The notes under the pieces: generated by a model
What the model saw: the letters and a program-made list of their open reading frames with translations, nothing else
What the model was told of the DNA's origin: nothing
Database searches by the model: none
Source: Variovorax sp. KK3
Lineage (GTDB): Bacteria; Pseudomonadota; Gammaproteobacteria; Burkholderiales; Burkholderiaceae_C
Direction: 5' to 3'
Assembly: GCF_001984055.1 (NCBI RefSeq)
Contig: NZ_LYVO01000008.1
Span: 1-64,000 of the forward strand
DNA length: 64,000 nucleotides
Part shown: positions 49,821 to 62,490 of the stretch, in pieces
Numbering within the stretch: position 1 is the stretch's first letter
Layout: each line of letters starts with the position of its first letter
Made by a program: the position numbers and the translations under genes

Positions 49821-50850
49821 ACGGCGTCTGCGTGGCCCGCCTGAAGCGGCTGAACCCGCCTTGCCGGGCCACGTCGGCCAGCCGCCGCTCGCCGGCCTGT
49901 GCGCCGAGCGCCAGCCCGACCTCCTGCGAGAGCGAGCAGGGCGTGCAGACCATGGTCGACGCGGAATAGAAGATGCGGCCCACCGGGTTGATGTTGTCTT
50001 CCAGCCTGTCGTTGGCGAAGGGCTCGACGATCATCCAGATGCCGTCGGGCGACAGCGTTTCGCGCACGTGCGTGGCGGCGCCGACCGGGTCGCCCATGTC
50101 GTGCAGGCAGTCGAAGAAGGCCACCAGGTCGAAATCGCGGCCAGGGTAGCTCTTGGCGCTGGCCACCTCGAAGCGCACGCGGTCGGCCACGCCTGCCGCG
50201 GCGGCGCGCTCGCGCGCGGCGACGACGGAGGGTTCGTGGAAGTCGTAGCCCACGAAGGTCGAGGCCGGGTAGGCCTGTGCCATCACGATGGTCGACGCGC
50301 CGAAGCCGCAGCCGACGTCGGCCATGCGCGCACCGGCCTCCAGGCGCTCGCGCATGCCTTCGAGCGCGGGGATCCAGCTGGGTTCGAGGTTGGCGTTGTA
50401 GCCGGCGCGGAAGAAGCGTTCGGTGCCGGAGAACAGGCTCGGGTGATGCTCGTGCCAACCGAGCCCGGTACCGTCGCGGAAGGCCTTCTGCACCTTGTCC
50501 AGGTCGATGTACAGCGAACTCAGCACCTCGAAGCCGCCGACCATGAAGGCCGGGCTCGTGTCGTCGGCCAACACGAGGGCAGCCTCGGGCGACAGGGTGA
50601 AGGTCTGGGCGCCCGGGTCGTAGTCGACGAAGCCGCTCGCGGCCTGCGCGTTGAGCCACTCCTGGGCATAGCGCAGGCGCAGCCCGGTGCGCTCGCTGAA
50701 CTGGTCGACCGTGACCGGTCCGGTGCCTGCCATGGCCTTGTAGAGACCGAGCCGGTCGCCGAGCATCACGAGCGGTGCGCTGGCGAGGGCGCCGAATTCT
50801 CCGACCATTCTTTCGAGCAGGGCATTGAGTTTGTTGTCATCGATCTGCAT
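49792..50850 (-). CDS. SAM-dependent methyltransferase with N-terminal winged-helix domain
   Basis: 352-residue class I methyltransferase. The first about 90 residues form a helical winged-helix-like region (SAPLVMLGDRLGLYKAMAG, YAQEWLNAQAASGFVDYD). The SAM motif I is ARMADVGCGFGASTI, followed by FDLVAFFDCLHDMGDP as post-motif acidic region. The arrangement resembles Rv2258c-type or natural-product O-methyltransferases, whose N-domain helps dimerisation. It overlaps the convergent lysR gene at the 3' end by 29 bp. The acceptor is unknown. Confidence 0.87.
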   Translation of the reverse strand: MQIDDNKLNALLERMVGEFGALASAPLVMLGDRLGLYKAMAGTGPVTVDQFSERTGLRLRYAQEWLNAQAASGFVDYDPGAQTFTLSPEAALVLADDTSPAFMVGGFEVLSSLYIDLDKVQKAFRDGTGLGWHEHHPSLFSGTERFFRAGYNANLEPSWIPALEGMRERLEAGARMADVGCGFGASTIVMAQAYPASTFVGYDFHEPSVVAARERAAAAGVADRVRFEVASAKSYPGRDFDLVAFFDCLHDMGDPVGAATHVRETLSPDGIWMIVEPFANDRLEDNINPVGRIFYSASTMVCTPCSLSQEVGLALGAQAGERRLADVARQGGFSRFRRATQTPFNLVFEARP

Positions 50851-50984
50851 GGCTTGCTCTCTTTCCGAGGGAAGGGACGATCGAACCCGGCCACACGGCA
50901 TGACGCACGCGGCCGGGCCACGCTGGAGCATGGGCTCCGCTCGGGTATTCGGATGGTCTTGCGCCGCGGTTACGGCGCCGGCGC

Positions 50985-51884
50985 TCAGCCGTAAGCCAGC
51001 AGCATCTTCAAGAAGCTGATGCCGTTGCGCTGCCCTTTGTCCTCGTCGCAGTTGTTGAAGATGATGTGCTTGTGCCTGGCCTTGTACGCCAGGCGCACCA
51101 CCTCCGCAGCCAGTTCCTGCAGCTCGGGGTCGGGGTAGTCGTAGTCGAAGCGCTCGGCAGCCGATGCCGCGCCGCGGATGTTGTAGGTGTCGGTGTTGCG
51201 GCCGTGCAACCGCAGCAGCAGGTGGTCGGGGTTGGTGCTTTCCCACACGGCGGGCACGCTGTTGTCGGCGCCCTGCGGGCCGTCGACGATGGTGTGCACC
51301 AATTGGTGCTCGCGCAGAAAGGCCAGCGTGCTGGCGGTGCGCTCGGGGCTGTCCCACCACGACTTGTGGCGGAACTCGATGCTCAGCGTGTGGCCGGGCA
51401 GCCAGCCGATGCAACGCTCGATGTGGGCCAGGGCCTCGGGGCCGTACTTGAGGCGCGGCGGAAACTGGAAGTGCACCAGGCCCAGCTTGCCCGCCAGTCG
51501 CAGCGGCGCCAGGGCCTCGACAAAGCGCTTCCATAGCTCGGCGCGGATTTCCTCGGGCACGTCCTTGTAGACGAACTTGCGGCCCAGGCCCAACGCGGGC
51601 TGCAGGTCCTTGTGCAGCACCTTGGTCTCGGTGAGGTGGCCGGTGAAGAGCCGGAAGGCCTTGACGTTGAAGACGAAGGCCGGCGGCGTGCGCTCCACCC
51701 ACAGCTGCGCGGTGGCGGGCGCGGGCATGGCGTAGTAGCTGCTGTCCACCTCCACCAGCGGAAAGATCGATGCGTAGTAGCGAAGGCGCGCCTCGGGCGT
51801 CTTGCAGTCGGCCGGGTAGAAGCGGCCGCAGTCGAGCAGGGTCTTGTCGGTCCAGGAGGCGGTGCCCACGAGATAGTCGTCCAT
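50985..51884 (-). CDS. DUF72 family protein
   Basis: 299-residue protein with the DUF72 TIM-barrel pattern: VGTASWTDKTLLDCGRFYP at the start, IFPLVEVDSSYYAMP, FNVKAFRLFTGH, and SIEFRHKSWWDSP, with the late NNCDEDKGQRNG. The family is widespread and structurally known, but its function is unresolved. It lies 134 nt upstream of the methyltransferase gene and about 70 nt downstream of the acyltransferase gene, on the same strand as both. It could be the last gene of that unit or independent. Confidence 0.9.
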   Translation of the reverse strand: MDDYLVGTASWTDKTLLDCGRFYPADCKTPEARLRYYASIFPLVEVDSSYYAMPAPATAQLWVERTPPAFVFNVKAFRLFTGHLTETKVLHKDLQPALGLGRKFVYKDVPEEIRAELWKRFVEALAPLRLAGKLGLVHFQFPPRLKYGPEALAHIERCIGWLPGHTLSIEFRHKSWWDSPERTASTLAFLREHQLVHTIVDGPQGADNSVPAVWESTNPDHLLLRLHGRNTDTYNIRGAASAAERFDYDYPDPELQELAAEVVRLAYKARHKHIIFNNCDEDKGQRNGISFLKMLLAYG

Positions 51885-51952
51885 GAGCGCATTCTGGCGG
51901 GCTGCGGCGAACTTCGTGAGGGCGCGGCGATGGTCACACGAGCCGAGGGCTG

Positions 51953-52855
51953 TCAGGCGAGCCGCGCTTGCGGTTCCGGGGCGGCGCGCGGCGCGGCCAC
52001 CGCCGAGACGATGAGCGCGCGCATCTGTGCCGTGATCGCTGCATTGAGCGCCTGTGCCGTCTGGGTTCCGGCCTCGCGCGAAACGCCGAACTCGACCCGT
52101 GCCACCAGGTCACGGTACCGCGGCAGCGCCACCTGCAGCGCCGCGGCCAGCTTCTCCTTGTCGTGCGCCGTGCGGCGCAGCCACGTGAGCGGATGCCGCT
52201 GCGCGTCGGCAGAGATCACGTGGCTCACGAGCGCGGGCACGAAGCGCGTGTGCGGCGCGAGCCGGCCGAACAAGGCGTAGCTGTTCGACCAATTCAGCAG
52301 CGACGCCGCGGCCCGCGCCGGGCCGAAGGTGGCGGGGTCGGGCTCGATCTCGCCGGCCGGAAAGGTCAGCAGCGCACCGCCGTCCTGCAGATGCCGGGCG
52401 GCGGCCCGCACCACCGCCATGTGCCCGCTTTCGTCTTCGGGCAGAAAGATCAGCTGACGCGCGACGTTGGGCAAGGCGCGAAGAAAAGGGCGGTCGAGCG
52501 CGATCACGCGCAGGTCGGGCCGGCACGCCAGGCTGGTGAAGAGCGCCACGGTGTCCGTCATGCCGGGATGGTTGGCCAGCACGACCACAGGCCCTTGCGC
52601 AGGCACGTGCTCCAGGCCCGAGGTGAGGATGCCCGAGGTCATGCGGCTCACCAGCCATGCACTGCCCTTCGACAGCCCATGCTCGCCGACGCGCGTGTCG
52701 AACTCGTGCGCGGTCCGCGCGAAGCGCCGGGCCGAGGGCCGCAGCACGCGGCACAGCGGCGTGCCGCGCAGGCGCAGCAGGCCGATCGCATCCAGCAGGT
52801 CGGCGATGTTGAGTTCGGTCAGCGTCTCGATCGATGGGGCGACGGTGGTGCTCAT
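51953..52855 (-). CDS. PlsC-like glycerophosphate acyltransferase
   Basis: 300-residue membrane-associated acyltransferase. The catalytic HX4D motif is VVLANHPGMTDTVALF near residue 94, and the later FPAGEIEPDPATFG corresponds to the substrate-binding FPEG-type motif. It starts 4 nt after the stop of the unknown gene at 52860, in a three-gene operon with a PhoD-like phosphodiesterase gene. This hints at phospholipid remodelling. It is longer than housekeeping PlsC (about 240 residues), with an extra N-terminal region of some 70 residues. Confidence 0.85.
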   Translation of the reverse strand: MSTTVAPSIETLTELNIADLLDAIGLLRLRGTPLCRVLRPSARRFARTAHEFDTRVGEHGLSKGSAWLVSRMTSGILTSGLEHVPAQGPVVVLANHPGMTDTVALFTSLACRPDLRVIALDRPFLRALPNVARQLIFLPEDESGHMAVVRAAARHLQDGGALLTFPAGEIEPDPATFGPARAAASLLNWSNSYALFGRLAPHTRFVPALVSHVISADAQRHPLTWLRRTAHDKEKLAAALQVALPRYRDLVARVEFGVSREAGTQTAQALNAAITAQMRALIVSAVAAPRAAPEPQARLA

Positions 52856-52859
52856 CTCT

Positions 52860-53654
52860 TCATGGGCCACCCTTGCGAGCCGGCGGCGCGTCCGGCTCGA
52901 AGATGGGGTAGCGATGCGGCGTCCAGTATCGTCCCTGCGGGAAGCGGTTGCCCTCGGTGGTTTTCTTGTAGTAGTCCTGCCAGTGCCGGGCCGCGGCCCA
53001 GATGGCCTCGGGGCACGACGCACGCGACTCGAGCCCCGGCGTCAGGTCGAATTGTGCCGCGGCGCAGGCGATCTCCAGCATGCACGCGGACGGGATGCCG
53101 TAGTTCTCGTGCAGCGGATTGGGCGTGCGCGCGGCACCCCACGAAAACGCCAGCCAGCGGATGACGTGCTCCAGCGCGTCGAGCGTCGATCGGCTGCGCT
53201 TGAAATCCTCGATGCGCTCGAGGATCTGCGCCTGCGGTGTCGGCAGCGCGATCACCGCGATGTTGGGGAAGCGGGTCGCGTCCTTGAAGCGGCCGATCGG
53301 CACCTCGACCACGCCGTTGACCTTGGTCGAGAACGCCGGCGGCCCCGGCTGGATCAGCGGCACGTGGATGGCCGTGGCGCCCTTCAGCGACGGCCGCACC
53401 AGCTTGACCAGCATCGCGTCCGACCAGAACGAAGGCAGCATGTCGCGCCGCAGGTGCGACTGCGCGAGCCGCAGGCGAAAGGCCATCATGTCGTCGCCGC
53501 CCAGGAGCACCACGTAGGTCCACTGCGTCTGGTCGCCGGTCTGCATCTGGGCGACGGCGCGCTCGCCCCAGGCGAGGTTGTCCTCGGCGTCCCCGCGCTT
53601 CAGGGCCGTCAACTCGGGATTCTCGGCGGCGCGCGATCGGTCTCTTCTGATCAT
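52860..53654 (-). CDS. Uncharacterised protein in the acyltransferase/PhoD operon
   Basis: 264-residue soluble protein that I do not recognise. The N-terminus is basic and polar, followed by mixed alpha/beta sequence (TYVVLLGGDDMMAFRLRLAQ, FPNIAVIALPTPQAQILERI) and a segment with NYGIPSACMLEIACAAAQFD. The C-terminus is rich in Tyr, Trp and Pro (YWTPHRYPIFEPDAPP). It is placed 4-10 nt from both neighbours, so it is certainly part of the operon. Its Cys and His residues could suit a hydrolase, but no known catalytic motif is clear. Confidence 0.7.
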   Translation of the reverse strand: MIRRDRSRAAENPELTALKRGDAEDNLAWGERAVAQMQTGDQTQWTYVVLLGGDDMMAFRLRLAQSHLRRDMLPSFWSDAMLVKLVRPSLKGATAIHVPLIQPGPPAFSTKVNGVVEVPIGRFKDATRFPNIAVIALPTPQAQILERIEDFKRSRSTLDALEHVIRWLAFSWGAARTPNPLHENYGIPSACMLEIACAAAQFDLTPGLESRASCPEAIWAAARHWQDYYKKTTEGNRFPQGRYWTPHRYPIFEPDAPPARKGGP

Positions 53655-53664
53655 GGGCGTGCTT

Positions 53665-55086
53665 TCAGGTGGGCCGGAGCGAAAAAGGGCCGAAGGAACG
53701 GGACTTGGCGAGCGCCTTGTCCCGCGAGATGCCGTAGTAGGTCACGCTGAACTCCGCGCCGGCGCCCGCGCGCGCGAACGACACCATGGCCACCTGGTCG
53801 CCGATCAGCGAGGGCTCGACGGCATCGATCAGGTAGCGGCCCTTGGGCCCGAACTGCTTGGGCACCTTGGCGGCGTCGGCGTGGCGTGGCCAGGGCCGGG
53901 CGGCGTTGAAGGTGCGGTTCTTCCAGGCCGTGAAGGCGTCGGTGGGGCTGTCGATCAGGCACGACGGCGAAGAGATCACTTCGTACAGGGGCGTGCCCCG
54001 GCTCGGCAGGTCGGTGCCGCGGGCGACGCGGCCCCAGTGCACGTCGCCGGTGATGTAGACCAGCGGTACGCCGTGATCGGCCAGACGGGCGATCTGCGCC
54101 GAGAGCTCGTCGAACTCCTTGTAGTTGGGCATCTCGGCATCGGCCAGGTGCTTTTCGAGGATGTTGGGCTTGCCGATGAACAGGGCCTGGCCCGAACTCA
54201 GCACGCCGATCGACCGGTCGCCCTGAAGCAGGTCGTCGATCCAGCGGTCGAAGGCGGCGCGCGCGGGCGGCTGCATCAGCCGGTCGCCGTCGTTGTCGCG
54301 GCCGCTGCGCAGGTCGAGAAAGAGCATCTTCAGCGGGCCCACGTCCAGGCGCGATGCGCCGTCCGTCGATGCGTCCGAGGCCTGGTAGTCCTCGAAGAGC
54401 TCGAGCGACGCGGCCTTCCAAGCATCGAAGGCCTCGCCCGACAGGGTGTCGGGAATCTGCGCCTGCCGATAGGGGTAGTTGTTCCAGAACTCGTGGTCGT
54501 CGGGCACGCAGACCACCGGCGCACGCGCCAGCACCGAGCCCAGGCCTGGCGTGCCGAGCGCGGTCGACGCCCAGTTCTGCCGGTACTTGTTGCCCAGGTC
54601 GGTGCGGATCTCGTCCGCGCTGCGGGGCCGCCGGAAGGTGTGCAGCGGCAGGTCGGCATAGACCTGGTCGCCGGCCATCAGCGTGAGGTTCGGCCGCAGC
54701 TTGATCTGCGACACCACGTCGCCCAACAGGCCGCGGTCGTCGAGCGGCTGGTAGTAGCAGGAGCACAGCAGGATGTTGAAGCCGCCGTCCAGGTGCGGCG
54801 CCAGCTCGCGCGGCAGCAGGTCGGTGGTGAACTCGAACAGCTCGCCGCCGGCCTGCACCCGGACGCGATAGGGCCCGGCGCCGGCCGGCCTGAAGGCATA
54901 GATGCCCTTGTAGTTGCGGCCTTGCCCGTCGCGAATCGGCTTCGGCACGTCGCCGCGGTCAGGCGCGGTGGGCGTCCCGTTGATCGTGAAGGCGGGCCGT
55001 GCCGGCGGCTGGGCCGCGCCGAAGATGCCGACCCATATCCGCAGCTCGCCGTCGTGGTTGGCCTGCGCGTACGCGGTGAGCATCAT
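53665..55086 (-). CDS. PhoD-like alkaline phosphatase / phosphodiesterase
   Basis: 473-residue metallophosphoesterase of the alkaline phosphatase D type. An N-terminal beta domain (ELRIWVGIFGAAQPP) precedes the metal-binding core: NILLCSCYYQP, LMAGDQVYADLP, VVCVPDDHEFWNNYP and VYITGDVHWGR. Typical PhoD has a twin-arginine signal, but none is present here, so this form should act in the cytoplasm. It is the first gene of an operon with an unknown gene and a PlsC-like acyltransferase gene. The start may be either of two adjacent ATGs (55086 or 55083). Confidence 0.87.
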   Translation of the reverse strand: MMLTAYAQANHDGELRIWVGIFGAAQPPARPAFTINGTPTAPDRGDVPKPIRDGQGRNYKGIYAFRPAGAGPYRVRVQAGGELFEFTTDLLPRELAPHLDGGFNILLCSCYYQPLDDRGLLGDVVSQIKLRPNLTLMAGDQVYADLPLHTFRRPRSADEIRTDLGNKYRQNWASTALGTPGLGSVLARAPVVCVPDDHEFWNNYPYRQAQIPDTLSGEAFDAWKAASLELFEDYQASDASTDGASRLDVGPLKMLFLDLRSGRDNDGDRLMQPPARAAFDRWIDDLLQGDRSIGVLSSGQALFIGKPNILEKHLADAEMPNYKEFDELSAQIARLADHGVPLVYITGDVHWGRVARGTDLPSRGTPLYEVISSPSCLIDSPTDAFTAWKNRTFNAARPWPRHADAAKVPKQFGPKGRYLIDAVEPSLIGDQVAMVSFARAGAGAEFSVTYYGISRDKALAKSRSFGPFSLRPT

Positions 55087-55212
55087 GGATGGAAGACGGC
55101 GCGAAGGTGGTTGCTGGTTCCCGGATGCGCATCGTGCTCCAAAACGCCGGGGCCTTGCAACTGCCACAGGGCATAGGCCGGCCCGCCGGCCGGGCTGGGC
55201 CTGGGCCTGGCC

Positions 55213-56418
55213 TCAGGCCGGCGTGCGCGGCAGCCGCACGCTGAAGAGCGCGCCTTCGCCGAGCGCGCTCTCCACCGTCACGTCGCCGCCATGCCGCCGC
55301 GCGATCTCGCGCGTGATGTAGAGCCCGAGGCCCAGGCCGCCCGCATGCTGCCGCCCGTCGGCGCTGCGTTCGAACTGCTCGAAGATGCGTGCGTGGTCTT
55401 CCGGCGCGATGCCGGGGCCGCGGTCGCGCACCGTCATCTCGGCCGCGTCGCCCAGCGCCCGCACGCTCACCTCGATCGCGCCGCCGCCGCCGTAGCGCAC
55501 GGCGTTGGTCAGCAGGTTGGTCAGCACCTGCTCGATGCGGAACTCGTCCCACACGCCGTCGATGCGCGATTCGGCGTCGGGCAGCACCTGCAGCGAAATG
55601 GTGGCGTCGGCCGCCTCGGCCTGCTGGGCCATGCCGTCGACCACGCGGCGGGCCAGGGCGGCCAGGTCGGCCGGCTTGGGCTGGATCGACAGCGCGCCGC
55701 GGCGCATGCGCGTCACGTCGAGCATGTCGTCGATCAGCCGCACCATGTTGCGGATCTGGTGCTGGTCGCGCGCGACCATGGCGGCCAGCTTGTCGGGCTC
55801 GAAGTTGGCGAGGTTGCCGCGGTCCAGGTGCAGCTTGCGCACCTGCGCTTCGAGGTACAGCGTGTGCAGCGGCGTGCGCAGTTCGTGCGACACCATCGAC
55901 ATGAAGTCGTCGCGCATGCGCACCGCACGCTCCAGCTCGGTCTGCGTGGCGCGAAGCTCCTGCACCAGCGTCTCTTGCTGCCGGTGGGCGGCGGCCAGCG
56001 CTTCCATCTCGCGGTCGAGCGCCTTGCGGTGGCGGTTCAGGTCGACGAACACGCTGACCTTGCTGCGCACGGCGTGCGTGTCCAGCGGCTTCTGCAGGAA
56101 GTCGACGGCGCCGCTCTCGTAACCCTTGAAGGCGTAGTTCAGCTCGCGGCCCGCGGCGCTCACGAAGATGATCGGAATGTGCCGCGTGCGCTCGGTGCCG
56201 CGCATCATCTCCGCCAGCTCGAAGCCGTTCATGATGGGCATCTGCACGTCGACGAGCGCCAGCGCGAACTCGTGCTCCAGCAGCAGCGCCAGCGCCTGCT
56301 CGGCGGAGGTGGCCTGGAACACCTGGCGCCCCTCGCCGCGCACCAGCGCCTCGAGCGCGAAAAGGTTCTCGGGCAGGTCGTCGACCAGCAGCAGCTTGCT
56401 CACGACGTCATGGGGCAT
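55213..56418 (-). CDS. Receiver - histidine kinase (REC-HisKA-HATPase) protein
   Basis: 401-residue soluble signalling protein. The N-terminal receiver (LLLVDDLPENLFALEAL) has phospho-accepting Asp57 (LALVDVQMPIMNG). A coiled coil leads to HisKA with His178 (FMSMVSHELRTPLHT), then N-box NLLTNAVRYGG, G1 VRDRGPGIAPED and G2 GGLGLGLYITREIA. The ATG at 56418 overlaps the end of cheB by 11 nt, so it belongs to the CheR/CheB/hybrid-kinase cluster. There is no membrane anchor. It probably receives phosphate from the large hybrid kinase. Confidence 0.92.
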   Translation of the reverse strand: MPHDVVSKLLLVDDLPENLFALEALVRGEGRQVFQATSAEQALALLLEHEFALALVDVQMPIMNGFELAEMMRGTERTRHIPIIFVSAAGRELNYAFKGYESGAVDFLQKPLDTHAVRSKVSVFVDLNRHRKALDREMEALAAAHRQQETLVQELRATQTELERAVRMRDDFMSMVSHELRTPLHTLYLEAQVRKLHLDRGNLANFEPDKLAAMVARDQHQIRNMVRLIDDMLDVTRMRRGALSIQPKPADLAALARRVVDGMAQQAEAADATISLQVLPDAESRIDGVWDEFRIEQVLTNLLTNAVRYGGGGAIEVSVRALGDAAEMTVRDRGPGIAPEDHARIFEQFERSADGRQHAGGLGLGLYITREIARRHGGDVTVESALGEGALFSVRLPRTPA

Positions 56419-57019
56419 GGTGGTGGGCGGCATCCAGTTTCAGCAGCAGGGCGCGAAGCTCGCGCAGGGGAAGAACGAAGTCGGGCGCCTGGCGTGCGAT
56501 GGCGGCCTCGGGCATGGTGGGCACCTGGGCCTCGGCCGGGTCTTGAACGGCGCACAGGCCGCCGGCCCGGTGAATGTCGTGCAGGCCGCGCGCGCCATCT
56601 TCGTTGGCGCCGGTGAGCAGCAGGCCGGCGAGGGCGGGGCCGTAGGCATCGGCGGCCGACGTCATCAGCACGTCGATGGACGGGCGCGAGAAGAGCACGG
56701 GCGGCTCGCAGCTCAGCGAGAAGCTGCGGTCGCGCTCGATCGACAGGTGATAGCTCGGCGGCGCGAAGTACAGGCAGGCGGCCTCGACGGGCGCCTTGTC
56801 CTGCGCCTCGCGCACCGCGAAGGGCAGGCGATGGCGAAACACCTCGGGCAAACGGCTTTCGTGCCCCTCGGGCAAGTGCAGCACCACCACGATGGGCAGG
56901 CGCCAGGTGTCGGGCAGCCCGGCGAAGAGCAGGCCCAGCGCCTCGACGCCACCTGCGGACGCGCCCACGACGATCGCTTCGACGCGCGGCAGGGCCTGGC
57001 TGCGGGCGTGGCGCGTCAT
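56408..57019 (-). CDS. Stand-alone CheB-type protein-glutamate methylesterase
   Basis: 203-residue methylesterase domain without the usual N-terminal receiver. The triad candidates are Ser21 (VVGASAGGVEAL), His48 (VVLHLPEGHE) and the Asp in LLTGANEDGARGL. It overlaps cheR by four bases. CheB reverses the methylation of glutamates in chemoreceptors, but no chemoreceptor gene is in the window. In CheB/CheR/hybrid-kinase clusters the modified target is unclear. Confidence 0.9.
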   Translation of the reverse strand: MTRHARSQALPRVEAIVVGASAGGVEALGLLFAGLPDTWRLPIVVVLHLPEGHESRLPEVFRHRLPFAVREAQDKAPVEAACLYFAPPSYHLSIERDRSFSLSCEPPVLFSRPSIDVLMTSAADAYGPALAGLLLTGANEDGARGLHDIHRAGGLCAVQDPAEAQVPTMPEAAIARQAPDFVLPLRELRALLLKLDAAHHHAP

Positions 57020-57869
57020 GTGGCCTTGCGGAAGACGCGCTCGGCGCGCGACAGCACGTCGAAGCGGCCGGCGTAGGCGGAGAAGTCGATGCTCTCCTTG
57101 CTGCCCAGGCCCAGGAAGCCGCGGTGGCACAGCGACTCGTGGAAGAGGCCCAGCGCGCGGTCCTGCAACTGCCGGTTGAAGTAGATCAGCACGTTGCGGC
57201 ACGACACGAGCTGCGTCTCGGCGAACACGCTGTCGGTGGCCAGGCTGTGGTCGGCAAAGATCACGTCGGCGCACAGCGAGAGGTCGAAGCGGGCCGCATC
57301 GTAGGCCGCGGTGTAGTAGTCGGAAAAGGCGCGCTGGCCGCCGGCGCGCTGGTAGTTGGTGGTGTAGCGGCGCACGGCCTCGAGCGGAAAGATGCCCTGC
57401 CGTGCCTTCTCGAGCGAGACGGGGTTGATGTCCGTGGCGTAGATCTGCGTGCGCGACAACAGGCCTTCTTCGCGCAGCAGGATCGCCAGCGAGAACACTT
57501 CCTCGCCGGTGCTGCAGCCCGCGATCCACACCTTGATGGTCGGGTAGGTGTGCAGCATCGGCACCACCTGCTGCCGCAGCGCCATGAAGTAGCCCGGGTC
57601 GCGGAACATCTCGCTCACCGGAATGGTGAGGTACTGCAGCAGCTGGCCGAACACCTGCGGCTCTCGCAGCACGCGCTCCTGCAGGGCCGAGATGGTGGGC
57701 AGGCCCAGCTCGTTCAGTGCGTGCAGCACGCGCCGCTTCTGCGACGAGCCGGTGTAGTCGCGGAAGTCGTAGCTGTACTTGAGGTAGATGGCTTCCATCA
57801 GCAGGCGCAGCTCGATGTCGCTGTCGCTCGGCGGCTGCATCGGCGGCGGGGCGCCGGTGGTGGCCGCGC

Positions 57870-57873
<4 letters not shown>
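57016..57873 (-). CDS. CheR-type methyltransferase
   Basis: 285-residue SAM-dependent methyltransferase of the CheR family. The helical N-domain (LKYSYDFRDYTGSSQKRRVL) is followed by the SAM domain with VWIAGCSTGEEVFSLAILL, the ATDIN segment, and VSCRNVLIYFN. The GTG at 57873 overlaps the hybrid kinase stop (GTGA) and has GGAG 5 nt upstream; an ATG 11 codons later is possible. It forms a pair with the overlapping CheB gene. Its methyl acceptor is unknown. Confidence 0.92.
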
Positions 57874-61358
<3,485 letters not shown>

Positions 61359-61465
61359 GTGGCGAGGGATGGAGCAAGCAAAACCCATGAAGCTTGCCCG
61401 ACATCGGGCCGGTTGCCTGTCGGAAAACACCGCAAGCGGCGCCACGCAGGCCGCTTCGAGGGGCG

Positions 61466-62260
61466 CTAGTGGCGCGGTGCCGTCGACGCAGTATCCGTCA
61501 TCTCCGAGCGCATCACCCGGTGCGCCACCAGCAGCCAGCCGGTGGCCCAGGCCGCGCCGATGGCCCAGCCGGCCAGCACGTCGGTGGTCCAGTGCACGCC
61601 CAGCGCGATGCGGCTGATGCCGACCAGGAAGGTCGCGATGGCGGCGATGGCCAGGATGCAGACGCGCTCGACCCAGCGGCTGCGGGTGTTGGCGGTGAGC
61701 GCACCCACCGTGAGGAACACGATGGCGGACATGCTGGCATGGCCGCTCGGAAAGCTCATGCCCCACGCCGCATAGTCGGCGAAGGCCAGGTCGGGCCGCA
61801 GGCGCCCGAAGGCGGGCTTGAGCAGCAGGTGGATGAAGGCCGCGCCCAGGGCGGTGGACGCGGCCACGAGCAGGGCCGAGACGCGCGCCGACAGCAGCGC
61901 CAGGTAGACCACCGTGGCGGCGATCACCAGCGTCAGCACCACGCTGCTGCCCAGGCCGCTCAGGTCGCGCATCGTGTGGCCGAACCAGGGGTGGGCTTCG
62001 CGGTAGCGCTGCGCGGCGTGCAGCAGGGCCATGTCGAGGGCGTGCGTCTCGCCTTCCATCACCTCGCTGGCCAGCAGCACGAACAGCAGCAGGAGCAGCA
62101 CGACCGAGAGCCCCGCGATCAGCGGCGCCGCGAGCGAGCGCAGCGCGCCGATGTGGCGCAGGCCCAGGCGCTCGAAGCCTTTGGGCCGCCGCGGCGGACG
62201 CGCCTCCCCCGGGTGCGTGGACGGTCGGGGATGATGGGTCGGGCGGTGGTGGGTGGTCAC
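61466..62260 (-). CDS. PAP2-family membrane phosphatase
   Basis: About 264 residues with five or six membrane segments. The three phosphatase motifs are complete: KPAFGRLRPD, SFPSGHASMS and SRIALGVHWTTDV. Proteins of this type remove phosphate from phosphatidic acid, undecaprenyl pyrophosphate or similar lipids. The start is uncertain: a GTG at 62260 is used, next to a heptanucleotide repeat, and a start nearer to the first membrane segment is possible. It lies 107 nt upstream of the hybrid kinase gene on the same strand. Confidence 0.85.
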   Translation of the reverse strand: MTTHHRPTHHPRPSTHPGEARPPRRPKGFERLGLRHIGALRSLAAPLIAGLSVVLLLLLFVLLASEVMEGETHALDMALLHAAQRYREAHPWFGHTMRDLSGLGSSVVLTLVIAATVVYLALLSARVSALLVAASTALGAAFIHLLLKPAFGRLRPDLAFADYAAWGMSFPSGHASMSAIVFLTVGALTANTRSRWVERVCILAIAAIATFLVGISRIALGVHWTTDVLAGWAIGAAWATGWLLVAHRVMRSEMTDTASTAPRH

Positions 62261-62262
62261 GA

Positions 62263-62283
62263 GGCAGAGGGCAGAGGGCAGAG
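62263..62283. repeat. Heptanucleotide tandem repeat (GGCAGAG x3)
   Basis: Three perfect tandem copies of GGCAGAG just upstream of the proposed PAP2 start. The unit is not a multiple of three, so slippage here would alter leader length. Confidence 0.6.
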
Positions 62284-62490
62284 GGGCGCTGGCGACGGGC
62301 CAGTGTCCACGGAAGGGCGCAGCCGCGCAACGGCATGCGCCCTGGATGGACGAGGCCATCGGAAATCGGACCATCGCTCCGCGGGAAAGCACCCTACAAC
62401 CAGTGCCGCGCGTGAAGGCTAGATTCCGACTACGCTGGCGCTGCGATTTCTCGTCGCACCCAAGTCGGCGTCAATCACTGCGGAGAAGCA

